NCBI GenBank assembly: GCA_029204225.1
Contig: CM055103.1
Location: forward strand, 22,936,663-23,000,662
DNA: 64,000 nucleotides
Direction of reading: 5' to 3'
DNA from: Diphasiastrum complanatum
Lineage: Eukaryota; Streptophyta; Lycopodiopsida; Lycopodiales; Lycopodiaceae
In this document: in pieces, positions 1 through 13,000 of the stretch
How the letters are laid out: each line of letters starts with the position of its first letter
How positions within the stretch are numbered: position 1 is the stretch's first letter
Position numbers and translations under genes: made by a program
The notes under the pieces: generated by a model
What the model was told of the DNA's origin: nothing
The model's database searches: none
What the model saw: only the letters and a program-made list of their open reading frames with translations

Positions 1-116
1 CTTGAAGTATGAACCTCTTAGAAATCAATGTTAAACTTCATTGCTACTATTACGATGTACTTTACTGTTGCCAGCTATAAGTAGTTGTAGGCTAGTTGGT
101 TAATCAACTCCTAGTT

Positions 117-118
<2 letters not shown>

Positions 119-207
<89 letters not shown>
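119..207. repeat. (CT)n microsatellite inside the left copia LTR
   Basis: An uninterrupted CT run of about 89 bases. The matching site of the right LTR (around 1205-1215) has only a short ctctct tract, so the expansion happened after insertion. Confidence 0.97.
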
Positions 208-210
<3 letters not shown>

Positions 211-305
211 ATTCAGTTAGTGAATAGTGTGATGGTGTGTTCTTCCTCTTCCTTGCGGTGATTGCTTATGGTGATTGATTGATAATGCTCATCTAATTAT
301 TGACG

Positions 306-317
306 TGGTATCAGAGC
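306..317 (+). promoter_or_regulatory. Primer-binding site of the copia element
   Basis: TGGTATCAGAGC, complementary to the 3' end of plant initiator methionine tRNA, directly downstream of the left LTR. Confidence 0.8.
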
Positions 318-734
318 TCGATAGTTTTGCATGCCTGATCAAGATATAGCTTGTCATAGGCTCCGCAATGAAGTGAGAAAGTCCTTCACAGGAAGTGAAA
401 GCTTGGAGAGCCAAAAAGTTGGAAGAAATCCTTCCTTGGTTTATTTTGCAAGTTTTGAAGGTCAGAATCATCAGGGAATGAAAACACAGTCCCAGAGGCA
501 TCAAAAAGGCCAAGGTAGCATCAGACATTGAAAATCTGTTGAGTGGGAAGATTTTTACAATACTTCCTACTTGTTGTGAAAAAGTGCAAGTTTTCAAGAA
601 GTTTCAATCAAAAACTTGTTCAGTCAACTTGTGGGAAACATTTTGTGCTGTTAGAAGTTTAGCAATACTGCTACTAGCAGTTTAGAACTGTTTCTAGTTT
701 ATTTGGTGGAGATTTGAGCAAGAAATGATATGGA

Positions 735-1080
735 GTAACCTTATCTTTGACGAAAGCTGAATATCGTGCACTTAGCAATGCTACACAAGAAGTGATATGG
801 TTACGAAGATTGCTTGTTAATTTAGGTCAACCACAAATGGATGCGACTACTATCTCTTGCGACAACCAAAGCTGCATTCACCTTGCCAAAAATTCAGTTC
901 TACATGCTCTAACTAAGCACATCGAAACTCATTATCACTTTGTTTGAGAAAAAATTGTTGATGAAACCATTGATCTTGTTTTGTGTAAAATCAAGTGGCA
1001 GATATTTTTACCAAGACAATAGGTAGATGTAAATTTGAAAAGTTTTGTACTCTATTAAAAATAGAAGAATGTAGATTTAT
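735..1080 (+). pseudogene. Copia RNase H fragment
   Basis: The frame at 747-947 reads KAEYRALSNATQEVIWLRRL and then CDNQSCIHLAKN and TKHIETHYHF, which is the conserved C-terminal RNase H segment of Ty1/copia polyproteins. A stop after HYHFV and frame changes further on (the VADIFTK-like stretch survives only in another frame, near 990-1020) show that it is dead. It ends just before the polypurine tract of the right LTR, as expected for the 3' end of a copia pol gene. Confidence 0.85.
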
Positions 1081-1534
1081 CATTGAGGGAGAGTGTTAAA
1101 AATCAATGTTAAATTTCATTGCTACTATTACAATGTACTTTATTGTTGCTAGCTATTACCAACTATAGGTAGCTGTAGACTAGTTTGTTAGTCAACTCCT
1201 AATTTCTTCTCTCTATGTTCAAGGTTTATTGTACTGTACATTCAGTTAGTGAATAGTGTGATGGTGTGTCCTACATCTAATGGAGAAGTAGCAATGAGAC
1301 AAGAAAGTGCAATAATTGGAATTGGTCAATATTTGACGAAAATGAAAATCATGAATGGAAATTGATGAGATCAATTGTTGGAAAGAAAAAAAAAGAAAAA
1401 AAGAGAGGACCTCAATTAGCATTGGAAATGTTCTAATAATTGTTTTTTGTACAATCACAAATAAAACATTATAAGTAAAATAATAAACTAGCAAAAGATG
1501 AATCAAGCAATCTTCACTTAGAAAGTCTATATGA

Positions 1535-1616
1535 ACATCAAACACTCCTACACATAGGAGCAAGAAAGCTTCCTACACATCAAACACTCCTACACATAGG
1601 AGCAAGAAAGCCTCCT
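1535..1616. repeat. Tandem duplication, period 42 bp
   Basis: Two nearly identical copies of a unit containing aaacactcctacacatagga, followed in each by gcaagaaagc. A simple local duplication with no coding content. Confidence 0.85.
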
Positions 1617-1619
1617 CCA

Positions 1620-3488
1620 ACAAACTCAGAGAATCAAAGCTATTATGTACAAATATGTCAATAACTAGAACTTGCCAATTCTTCCACTTGTAAACAAAAC
1701 TAATCATTCACTTGACACAAGTTAATAGGTCTCTACCAAGCTATTAGCTAGAATTGCCTTAGATTGATTTGACTACATCCTGATGCACTACTCTAGCACC
1801 TATAAACATACTAGTACACATGGAGACACAACTATAAATGTTTGACTATTGTATATGGGCCCCACGACAAATGACACTATTATAAACTTTGGGCATGCAC
1901 AATGCATATGATGCTTTTACACAAAACACAAAATAAGATAGTACTTATCATTACCAATAAAGCAACAGATAATAGTTCAATAAACTGCCCACTATAATGC
2001 CTAGTTATTGCATTCGTCATTAGAAGACGATAAACTACATATTTTGCCATAGGGTGTAGCGATGTGTACAAAACCTTGATATACATGAACCATGGCGTAT
2101 TTGCTATTCATCTAGAGCAGGCTCTCAAATTCAGTGGATGATACTGCAGAACAAATGATTATGGAGGACTTAATCAGCCCACTGATTCGGATCAATGATT
2201 TCAATGGACTCCAGGGTTTCATGCATTTTAAATGCTTACATATCAAGAGGTGGAGGTGACATTATCTCACATGCCTTAAAATTGTTAGGTCTTATGTTCA
2301 ACAGAAGGGTCTAGGCAAGCAAACTCACGGATAGCCAGTCCTTGAATCTAGACTTTCAAAATGAATAAACAATGGTCTACATCTTTGATGCTTTGATGAC
2401 TTCAATTACTACTACAGGGTTAGACTACCCTAGACAGTGAAGACTCAAAATACTCCTATGACTGATGTATAGTTTTGATAAATCAAAACCATGAAAATTC
2501 TCAAAAGATTATAGTTACTGCACAACACCACGGCCATGTGCTCTTTGCACGCCTGATTTGTGGATTAGCTCCTTCACCTATTCTGATCATGAAGTTTGAA
2601 CCTCATCTTTTAACCTGCAGGCATTGTTTTCCGCTTTAAACTCGGAATTCTAGGTTCTTTAAGCACTCCAAAGGGAACCACACAATGGTCTCAGGTGACT
2701 ACCTTGAACAAGACGATTCACATCAGCTAAAATCTCATGTTTGACTCAAGCCACAAGCTGTTATTGAGTTCATGTGGCTTTACTCATTTGAGCATCTTTG
2801 CCTTCATGTACTACGTTAACATCTGCTCAAGCTTGCAATGACATTCTATTCATCAATATGGACTTCAAGAAGTTCTACGTTCATTTGTATTTGTTGTTTT
2901 TTGACACTACTATAAAGAGCAGGCTAAGAAATAGTTATTGATGTGTATCTCAAGATCAGAACTGTGGTGTTAATACGAACTGCAAGGATGATTCACTGCA
3001 AAAGTAGTAGATTGATATCTCAGACTAACCCATAACTGCAAGGATTTCTCGTAGTTGCATGCTATTTGCTGAAATCAAGTGGTCCATGGCAAAAGGACTA
3101 GCAAAGTTCTTTAAGTTCCATTGTTGATAATGATTTTTAGAAATAGTTGATTAAAATTTTTGTAAAAACTAAATGAAATGTACAATTCTTGGCCATATTG
3201 TCGTAAGCCATTTTCTTCCATATTCACTGTACATTCTAATGGCAACAAATATGTATATAAATGGTGTGTTTACCAATTATATATTTTAAACGAAGGTTAT
3301 ATTACAGGTCAATTGATAATCAGAACTTAAAAATTATGGTTCTAAATTTCTAAATTCTGGCCAAAGAAGGACACCGCTGTATTGGATAAAAGTTGGCTGC
3401 TGCATCCCGTGGAAGATTCATAATGACTCCCACATTTTTCACCTGTTACCTCATACAAAAAGAAGTCAGCAAGATGGTCATCGGTTCC
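1620..3488. other. AT-rich stretch downstream of the DNA2 stop, no gene seen
   Basis: No supported coding region, RNA gene or recognisable element. It lies 3' of the DNA2 stop codon and should include that gene's 3' UTR; I could not place a polyadenylation site with confidence. Confidence 0.5.
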
Positions 3489-4099
3489 TCAACATGGGGT
3501 ATTGGCATACTTAGAATGATGGATAATTCCCGGAATGAGCATGTACTTGAAAAGAGTAGATATTTGAGCAGGATGTGCATTTATGAATACCTCATCAATA
3601 AGGAATCTCAGCAAAGGAATAGAGGAGAGTGTCATTTGAGAACCGATCATGATCAGCTTTTTCTGTAGACACAATTCACACGTATTTTCAATTTAGCAAC
3701 TTAGAACATACCCCAGATGCAGCATTAGGAGGCTACAGAATTAGCATGTACCTTAGCTCGAGTAATCGCGACATTGACACGATGCCAATCTGCTAGCAGG
3801 GAACCTGAGCTCCTGTGTTGCTCATTGGAGCGAACAAATGATAGTATCACACAATCTTTGTCTCGACCCTGGCAAAACCTTGTTAGTCATCAAGGTAGCA
3901 TGAATTTTCCTAGATAACTGCCTAAGTGAAGTTGTGAAGATGCCTTGTTTACCTGATATTTGTCAACTGTATGAATCTCCAATCCTGAGAGGCCATGCTC
4001 CATGGAGAGCTTCTGAATGCCGTCTACCTGAGCATTATATGGACTGATAACACCAATACTTTGAACAGGCACACCTCCTGTAACTAAACATTTTACAAT
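3489..4099 (-). CDS. DNA2: DNA2 exons 23-25: helicase motifs V and VI and C-terminus
   Basis: Exon 23 (3953-4099) reads [16 protein letters not shown] and EIHTVDKYQ. Exon 24 (3752-3868) continues [17 protein letters not shown] and [15 protein letters not shown], which are motifs V and VI. Exon 25 (3489-3662) has [20 protein letters not shown], the conserved C-terminal strand-helix of DNA2, then a poorly conserved tail to the TGA. The arginine finger in AITRA is intact. Confidence 0.94.
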
Positions 4100-7000
4100 C
4101 TGCAGATACCAATCATCACACGCATTAACTGTTAACAAACAAGATATTAACTCTTTGCAAGATTGTATGCATTGATTGCATTCTAGCCATAATAAAGAGC
4201 ATAAATTAGGTTCTAAACTACCTTCAATTAGCAACAGGACGTACAACACTGAAGAATCAATCATGTGATTATCATTAATTATTAAGTGCAGTGACGGACT
4301 TTAAAAAAAAGTTGACTTTGTTCATGCAGGTGATTTCAGAAAACATAGTAGGCTGGCTAGCCTTGAACCGCATGAACAGTCTTTCCAATGTTAGAGTTGA
4401 TTCAAATGAGCTCGTTAAAATGGCCATTACTATCCTCTATTTAAAATTCACCTTCCACCTCTATAGCTATGAATTAAGAACAATGACAATGAGATTTGTC
4501 AGCCAAAAGGAATTTCTTATTCCTAAAGAAACCAATCTGGTGAACCTAAGGGCTAATCAACAAAATAAAACCTATTGTACTGATCCCCACCTACAGCACA
4601 ATAAGGGAGAGTCACAATCAAATTCTCGTGACACGGAGACCTCTAAAAGTTGGGACCACATGAATGTGGCATGGCCCTCATATGTGTGTTCTACGGGATT
4701 TTCAAGATTCTTGTTCACATAAAATAATTTCAGAGCTCAATCAGCGGATATTCCTGGCTTAGGACACTAAGAATATTGTAAAACAGTATCTAGAGAGACA
4801 ATAGTTCATATTCCACCCCTAGCCACCATGAATATAGGAAAAGGGTGTCTAGAGACGTGGTAGTTCAATTTAAACAAGTGTATAAATGTTGAAACTTTCG
4901 GACCATTTTGACCTGTTTCATATGTATAGGGCTTTTTGTAACGTGAGTGCTAAAAGGCCAGCTTTTAACAACTTTTAACAAAAAATGAAAATCAGCACTA
5001 TTATTGTGATCCTACCATGCTTTTAATATTTTTTTGCAGCATGCTCTAGTTAACGACACTTAAACATTACTGAGGCCAGCCCCATTATTTCAGTGATGGC
5101 CCCAAATTCAAAAAAGGTTGGGGGATCTCAGTCTGGCATATTCTTGGAAGGGCAGTGGAGTCCTTCCAGATTAGTATAGATAGAGTAGCCTTTGACAAAC
5201 TAGCTTGTGACTTGGTTCTGTCATTGATGTCCATGCAGCATTCTCGGTTAAAGATTGCTATCATTCATCATTTAGAGTCCATTCTTGTGATGCCATACAA
5301 TAATATGATTTTATTAGTTAGTAACTTAGTATCACAGCACTTTCCCAGGCTGCCACAGCTCATTGTGTTCTTTCTTGATCTTTCCTCTTATTATTGCTTC
5401 CCTTTCTCTCTCAATTTCATCACTTGCCAGCCATTAATCTGTCCTCTTCTTATCAATAATCCTACTCTCACTGACCCTGCCTAGATCCGCTGCTGTCAAT
5501 CTTGCTCCTGCTGATATTTGACTGTTCCAATTTGTTGCTAATCACGCCCCTATCTGTCCATTGTCTATCCATTTATTCACAAAGTCCCATCATTGCTCCA
5601 ACTGTTTCCAGTGCCTACACTCCCTACTCACTGACCTTTGCTTCCTCTTGTTGCCTACTGGATCTGCATTGGTTCATTTTCACTCTAACATACGTGACTT
5701 GAAACTCAAAATACATGACAACTTAATATGTGCTTTGGAAACTCACACCAAATGCCACCTATGAACCTTGCCACTTTCCCTCTTTCCTATCTTTTGTCTG
5801 CCACTATTCATGTTCCACACTGGTTTCCCTACCACAAACAATCTTCCCTTCCCTATTCTACCTAATCTTTCTGCTCCTGTCCAATCCTGTTGTGCCTCCT
5901 ATTCCACTGCCTCCTTCGGCTCCTTCCATGTTGCAGACATATCTCCAATTTACTTTTCTCCCAGGTCCTCCTACCAAAGCCCGATTCCAACTCCTGTTCT
6001 CATCCGTCCACCAATTCTGTCCCTCCTGCCCATCTCAGCCTGAACATTTTCCTCAAGCCAATCCTGGCTGCAGTCCATTAATGACTTATTTGTGACCCAA
6101 CAAAATTATTGGGCTTGTCAAAAAACAAATTTTTTGATTGTCCTTCCAAGAGAATGGGTTCGCTTTCATTTTACAGTCTCTCATTTTTTTTCCGTTTCTT
6201 TGATTAATAGACCATCTGGAATATTTGTGACGCAGGTCAAAGATTATCTCATTATTGTCCAAAAAAAACAGGTTGTCTTCCATTTGTTCTTGGTGTTTAG
6301 TGGTTTCTGCTTTTATTTAAGAGAGATAACATGATAAAATTTCAAGGCTCTTAAAAAAACGACAGTGCAAAAAACAGAGGGATTGTTATAGTTTGATTTA
6401 TATTTGTTTAATTTCCATCCCTTATTGCAGGCTAGTTGTTATTATACAAAAGACATAATTTGGCCAGCCAATAGTTTAGGGTCAATGCCCATGCTAGCAA
6501 GGATAGAACTTTAGCTCACCTACCTTTAAGGGTATGTCGACAGCTCATAGCTATATAAGCATGCCAAGCCTAAAGCTACTGCCGGCAATCATTTACATGT
6601 GTTATTGTGGAAAAATATTGTTTTTCATAGGACACTTGTCAAGATTCATAAGATCAAACCAAACATCTTCTAGTGACGGTTCTTGTTCTAGCTTTACGTA
6701 GTTTTGACCATAAGTTTTATGTTAAAACCGATGCTATTTTTGTATATATTGCATTATTCTTTGTCAACCTGCTGGTGTTATAGGTTATATATGTTGTCAT
6801 ACACTTCCATATGAAATACATATTGCTTTGTTATTGTTTAGGCTCTTAAAAAATGGCGACATTATCTTCAAAATATTTCTTTTGACCTTTGTACAGATCA
6901 CCAGTCTCTACAATATTTGCATTCCCAAAAGACACTTAGTGATCGTCAATTTCATTGGATGCAGTTCTTACAGACCTTTCACTATGATCCATTATTGTAG

Positions 7001-10000
7001 GAAACATAGTGCAGTTTTCGATGCACTTTTGTGTGTATCAGCCTATATTTGAGGCTCTTACTTGTATCCATCCTGCCTAGTATGATGCCCTTGTTAATGC
7101 TTATCCTACATGTCCAGATCTTCAGTCCATTTATGCCACAGCCAAGCCTCCCTCATTAGGTCTATACTCTTGTCAACCACCACCTCTATCATAGTGGAGC
7201 CTTTGCATTCCTTGTTCTTTAGATACTAGTTCTCAAATCCTTTTTTATATTCACTTTTCTTGGGCAGAGAGGTCATTATGGTTTACAAAAGTCTCTTGCT
7301 CAAGTTGAACTCTATTTTTTGGCCCTAATTAAAAACTAATTTGCGAGACTTATCCATTGACGTCAGTTCTATGCCCACAATAAATTCTCATTCCAAACCT
7401 GGCAGATTTCTCCAAACTTGGTCCATTCCTCATCGCCAATGAACCAATGTTTGATGGATTCTTTTTTAGAACTGCCTCACACACATTGTGGGTACAATAC
7501 TTGTCTTCTTGTTCTGGAGCAGTTTCTGAAACAAGCTCAGTTTGTTGTTGTGGATCAGTTTTTGAAACAAGCTCACTTTGTTGTTGATCAATTTTCGAAA
7601 CAAGCTCACTTTGCTAAGTATATCCCTAATCAAAAAACCTCTGCTCATTACTATGGTCCTTTCCACATCCTTGAAAAACTTAGTCCGGTGTCACATCATC
7701 TTCAGCTTTTGCCCACCATTTAGGCCTATGACGTTATTCATGTCAGACTTCTTTGTACTTCCTTATTTCTTGGAGAAACTCATGATCCCACATTTCCTAC
7801 TAACACTGAGCTTTTCCGTTACTTATCTGCTGCTATTCTCAAAGTTCGTGCTCATCAACGTTGTTGCCACAAACTTATCCACTTGTGGTTCAATGGGATG
7901 GCCAACCTATTGACGAGGCCACGTGGGAGACCATGGACAAATTATCTAACACCTTTTTTGCACAAACAAGTGCACACTTTATGCTGCTATTCACACAGAT
8001 CCTGATACACATGTTTCAAATGTTCCCAATGCTCCTGATATTATTGTTCATGTTGTAGCTATACTTAATTTTGCCCCATGATGCTCCACATACACCATAA
8101 ATTGCCTACTTAAATTTGCTTATTACTATTGGCATAAGAAAAAATTATTTGCACAAAGCACAACCTTTATGGTACTGAAAGTGGGTATCCGCAGTTGTAG
8201 GGGATTCAGCTTTTGGACTGACACCCCTAAAAAGACTTACAACCCAATAACAACACTACAAACAGTAGTACAAAAGTAGCTCCAGTAGCTGAACATTAAA
8301 GCCCACATTGAGAACAATGTTTTTTAAGTGGGGGAGTGTTATGGACCATAGATACCCATTCCTAACATTTTTGAATAGGAACGGGTTCGATACTGTTCCT
8401 AAGGAACCATTTCATTCCTTAGGGCCGGATTTTATTTTTGGTACAGTCCCTTTCCTATTTAGGAACGCTGTTCCTAAACAGGAACGGTTCCAGAAAAACC
8501 AAACAAAACAAAACAACTACATGATGTTATGTACCATTTTGTACTCAGCGAACTGGGGTTCTTCTAATATACCTATGTAATATGACTTATGAAGGTCCCA
8601 GAGCCTATTCCTAAGCTTCTAATCCTATTCCCATTCTTAACAGTTCCCAAGTTCATGCGTAAAAGAAGGGTTTAAGGTTCCTATTCATGTTCCTATTGAA
8701 ACTAAGTTCCTGAGCCATGCGTAAAAATTAAAGGGTTTCTATTCACGTTCATGTTCCTATTGAACCTAAGTTACTAGGACTTCCTGTTCCTAAGTTCCTT
8801 AGGCTTTCTGTTCATGTTCCTAAGAAGAGTTGCCCGGAACGCATTCTGGAACACGTTCCGTTCCGGAACGTGGCCAAAAATAAATAAATAAAAATTCGTA
8901 AATATGAACAAAGGCCCCGTTTCAACCCAGGTTTTAGCCGATTACAGGTTCAGCGGAGAGGGAGCTTCAAGCATTCACGATTTTCGTCTGCTCCCCAATC
9001 TCAGTCTGTTTACGACCCCTTCAAAAGATGCAGCAGGTCGAAGTTCATCCGCTATTCCAGCGGTCAGGCTAAATTTGCCAAAGCGGTCATGGCTAGTGCT
9101 GATGCTCTAATGCTAGTTTCTGAGAGGGCTGCAGCAGCAGCCAGGCCAGCAATACAGGCAGCACTTCTTGCAGAAGAACATGCTGCTAAAGTTCAAGCCC
9201 TGCTTCGTGATAATCATTCAAATTATAGATCCGGGAGGAACGAGTGAAATATTTAATGATTAGAAATCTGGAAAGTACTTTAGCAGTGAAGACAAGCGAT
9301 TACCAGGGCAGCTGATGCCACGATACGAATTCAAAGCTTGACAGAAGCTCAAAACCAGATTGCAGACGATCCAGATTGCCTCATTGGTTTTACCTTTTTT
9401 GGCATTGTCTACGGCAAAGTCTATCGTTTCCATTTTTGCTTATTTGGCCTATTATCAAAAAGAAGGAAGATCGTGCAGCAGGTGCTTTAATACCTGTTTT
9501 CTTAATAATAAAAAAAAAACATTCTTACCCAGTACATTCCAGAACATACAGTACGTTCCAGCCCAAAAGGGTCGGAACGGGTTTCTAAGTTCCTAAGTTT
9601 CTGTTCATGTTCCTATTTCTAGTTTCTAAGGCTTCTTGTTCCTGCTCCTAAGCAGTGTCATGTGACTGTTCCTGTTGTTGTTCCTATTCATGTTCCTATT
9701 ACTATTCATAAGTTCCGATCCTATTCTTGTTCCTGTTCATGTTCCTAAGAGCATCTTCAACTTAGGTCTCAACCTAGGAATAGAAACCTCAAAACACGAA
9801 TAGGAACAGGAACAAAAACCTTTTTCAATGCGCAAAAACCTTGCTTAGGAACCCAAAAACAATGATTTAATCATTTTTTTAAACGGACTTACCCACAGCA
9901 TAGTTATTTTTCAAATATAAAGTTTTTTTTTTTTCAGGAATGATTCCTAGGAGCTGTTCCTAAGGTACCTTAGGAACGGTCTACTAGGAACGGTTCCATA

Positions 10001-13000
10001 CCGTTCCTAGGAACTATGTTACGGACACAATCCATAATTATTTGACAATAGATTTATGATTGCCCACAGCTATTTTGGGTCTCACAACTACTTATGCTTT
10101 ATTTTATTACGTTGGACCTCCCTTTTGTTATGGATAAGACTATTTCAGTAGATAAGGCTAACTGCCCTAAATTGGGAGCCCTATAGGAGTTTGTAGCTGG
10201 AACCCTCTAGGTAACTGCCAAATTGGTATAAACGGTCAAGGATTCTCAGTTTATAAGTCTGATGTCATGAGCCCTTTGTACAGGTGTTCTATTCTGTTTG
10301 GACATTGCAGATCTACTTGAGCTATCAGCGGCCATTGTTCTTCATATTTCTTTGTTGGAGAATGCTTTTTGAATCATGTTTGTACTGTATTTTCTTCCAT
10401 CGATGCCATATTTGTGAATGTGTTCATACTTCAGACAGTATGATGAAGCTTGGACAATTTTGGTTGCGCGTTTAGGTGTTAGATTTGAAAGTTGTGAATC
10501 TATAACACAAATGCTTTGAGGCCAAAAACTGCCCACCGTCTTGCTACATACATAGTGCAGGCCGATCTCAATAAGACTCTTCAACAAAGATTCTCATAGC
10601 ACGAAGTTCTCTCCAATAATCTGATCATCTATGTTGGTGCTTGACTTTGCAAAATGAGAAAAAAGTTTTCCTAGTCTAAAGAAAATGGCAAGAAGAACAA
10701 TAGAATCTAGATTCATGCCTACAAGACCAGAAAATATAGAGAGCTTCACCTGCTCAACCCACGTTTTCTTATATTCAAGATGCAGCTATACGAATATTTT
10801 GAACGTAGGAAAAAATTAAACAGACTTAGATTGTAGATAGATGTTGGAAAACTTTCATGCATTTGTTTTGGAGACTAAAAGCAGGAATAGGTAAAATATG
10901 CCAACCATCTAAACCATATGAATATACCTCAAGCAAGATTGAGGCTTCAATTACGTTCTTCACTGCGTTTTTCACATGTTGCTCATGAGCAGGAATACAA
11001 TCTGGAATTGCAAACATAGCTGTGAGTTTAACCATGAGTAAGAAACTAACAATCAGAACTATCCTTATGAGAAGGACGATATATATTAATTAAATGTACA
11101 TGTAGGTAGCAGCTGGCAATGCAAATAACCTGTATTGAGAAAAATCACACAGTTATTTGCATCCAGGACCTGTAAACCAAGTAACAATATAGATATCAAA
11201 ACAGAGCAACATAGATTTTTATTTTTATTTTTCCTTGTCAGATTCTGTGCACAATTTCTTGTATTACAGCGTTTATGATTTCAGAGATGGAGAACCTGCT
11301 GCAGCCACTGAGGAGTATGGCTGAAGGCATTGGCAAGCTCAAGTCTTGCATTGGCAACTTCGGCAGATCCACACCTAAGCCGGTGCCCATAAATCAACGT
11401 ATTGCAAAGGGCCATGATATCCGAGCACATACGGTACTACAAACAGCACAATTGAGAAACCTTGTGTTAGGCTTATGAAGTGATGTATGTCCATATCTTA
11501 ACCAACAATTACCACCTTACCACTAATATACACACATATTCAATGTGATAGGCAACAAAACACCAAAATATAGCTTTGTCATGAAACTAACCTGGCAATG
11601 GAGAGCAGAAACAGCTTGAGGATGAGCTTCTGACAGTCTTCGAAAGAGACTAATAGACATGCCTTTCTCTCTCGCCTCAGGATTCTAAACACATCCTTAA
11701 AAAGTCAGACAGAAGCCACAACAATATTGTCGAACCTGCTTCTATAAAATTCAGTCACCTTGAATCCATTACTGTAGGTCACATCATGTACTTAGGTCGC
11801 ATCACCTTTGCAACTACATTCTAATTCTTTTCAAGGCACCTCAGGTGCAGTCAAATTTCCGGAAATGCACTGCAATGGAACTTTTTGCTATATGTTTACA
11901 AAATCAGCAAAGCCAAGACAAGAGATAATTCCCTACAAATTCTAAGAAGCAACGTACCCGTACTAAGGGAGGGAGTTGGTAGTGATCCCCGACAAGAACA
12001 AATGTCTTTGCACAACGCAGTGGTCCAAGTGTTACCTGCTTTCAGATATCTTAAACTCGGACTTTCCACACTAACGCTCTTACCCAGTTTAAATGAAACC
12101 AACTCAAAGGGCTGCGATTTACCTTCTGGCTTTGCTCCTTGAACAGGTCTACATTTTTGCACCTTAAATTTTCAAACCTATACTGTTTCTCTTTCTTCAG
12201 AGCGAAAAAGAAGTATACATGATATCTTCATGAAGGCACATCCCAAATTAGAAGCAATGAGAAAGGAACTGCTTTATGTAATCTATCAACTTTCAGAAGA
12301 AGTTGCGAATTTTTATTTTATTGAACATGTACACTTTGAACTTAGAAATTATAAACTACACAATATTCAGCTATGGAAACTACATATCTGTAGGATGTAG
12401 TATTCAGTCTAAAGGTGAAACCATCTCAATGCGTTAACTTCAGTTTCTTAAAAAATTGTAAGTTTCTATAAGAAAACACAATCCAGAGATAAAGAATTAG
12501 ACATGTATAGATCTGATTCGAGTTGGAGGAGTGAATTAGCTGTGGCATAACATTTAAAATTCCAAAAGTAAATAGTACAAGCTCTTGGAGGGGAGTCTTA
12601 CAGGTAAAGTGATTTGACCAGCCTCGTCTATAATGCAAACATCGAACTTGCGATTACGGAATATCGCATGGGTGATACCTAAACAAGTACATCCAACAAC
12701 CTGTGCTTGATCCACTTTTGTTCTCAATTCTCTCACAGACATCATATTGTTACCTGAATGGTGAGTCAAATTCACTCTGATTTAATTCATGGTTTATACA
12801 AAAGCAACAACAGGAATTGAAAAGCATACTCAAAAAGGCTTTATAAGCCCAAAAATTGAGAAAGATATCTGACGTAATGGCACACCTGAACCACCTATGA
12901 CATGCTCCTGTAGCTCAGGATGAACTGCTTCCAGTCGACCAACACGAATGAAGTCAATTTTCTGAGTCCAAGTCCAGCATTCAACAACCAGAGTGAACAA

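Larger units (their letters stand above)
17..1271 (+). mobile_element. Deleted Ty1/copia LTR retrotransposon with both LTR remnants
   Basis: Sequence at about 17-303 is repeated, diverged, at 1094-1271: both share the start near aaatcaatgttaaa, the run attgctactatta and the stretch acattcagttagtgaatagt. The first copy is followed at 306-317 by TGGTATCAGAGC, the usual primer-binding site for initiator Met tRNA. The second is preceded at 1082-1093 by a purine-rich tract and a TG start. Only an RNase H end remains between them, so gag, protease, integrase and most of the reverse transcriptase are deleted. The left LTR carries a long (CT)n expansion absent from the right copy, and the right LTR is truncated at about 1271. 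Boundaries are approximate; no target duplication was sought beyond the window edge. Confidence 0.8.

Noticed and set aside
3890-4264. 124-codon frame as an independent small gene
   Set aside because: It is DNA2 exon 23 with intron read-through at both ends.
5155-6100. Cluster of open frames of 60-120 codons on the plus strand
   Set aside because: C+T-rich composition removes stops; no domain or conserved motif, frames overlap each other.
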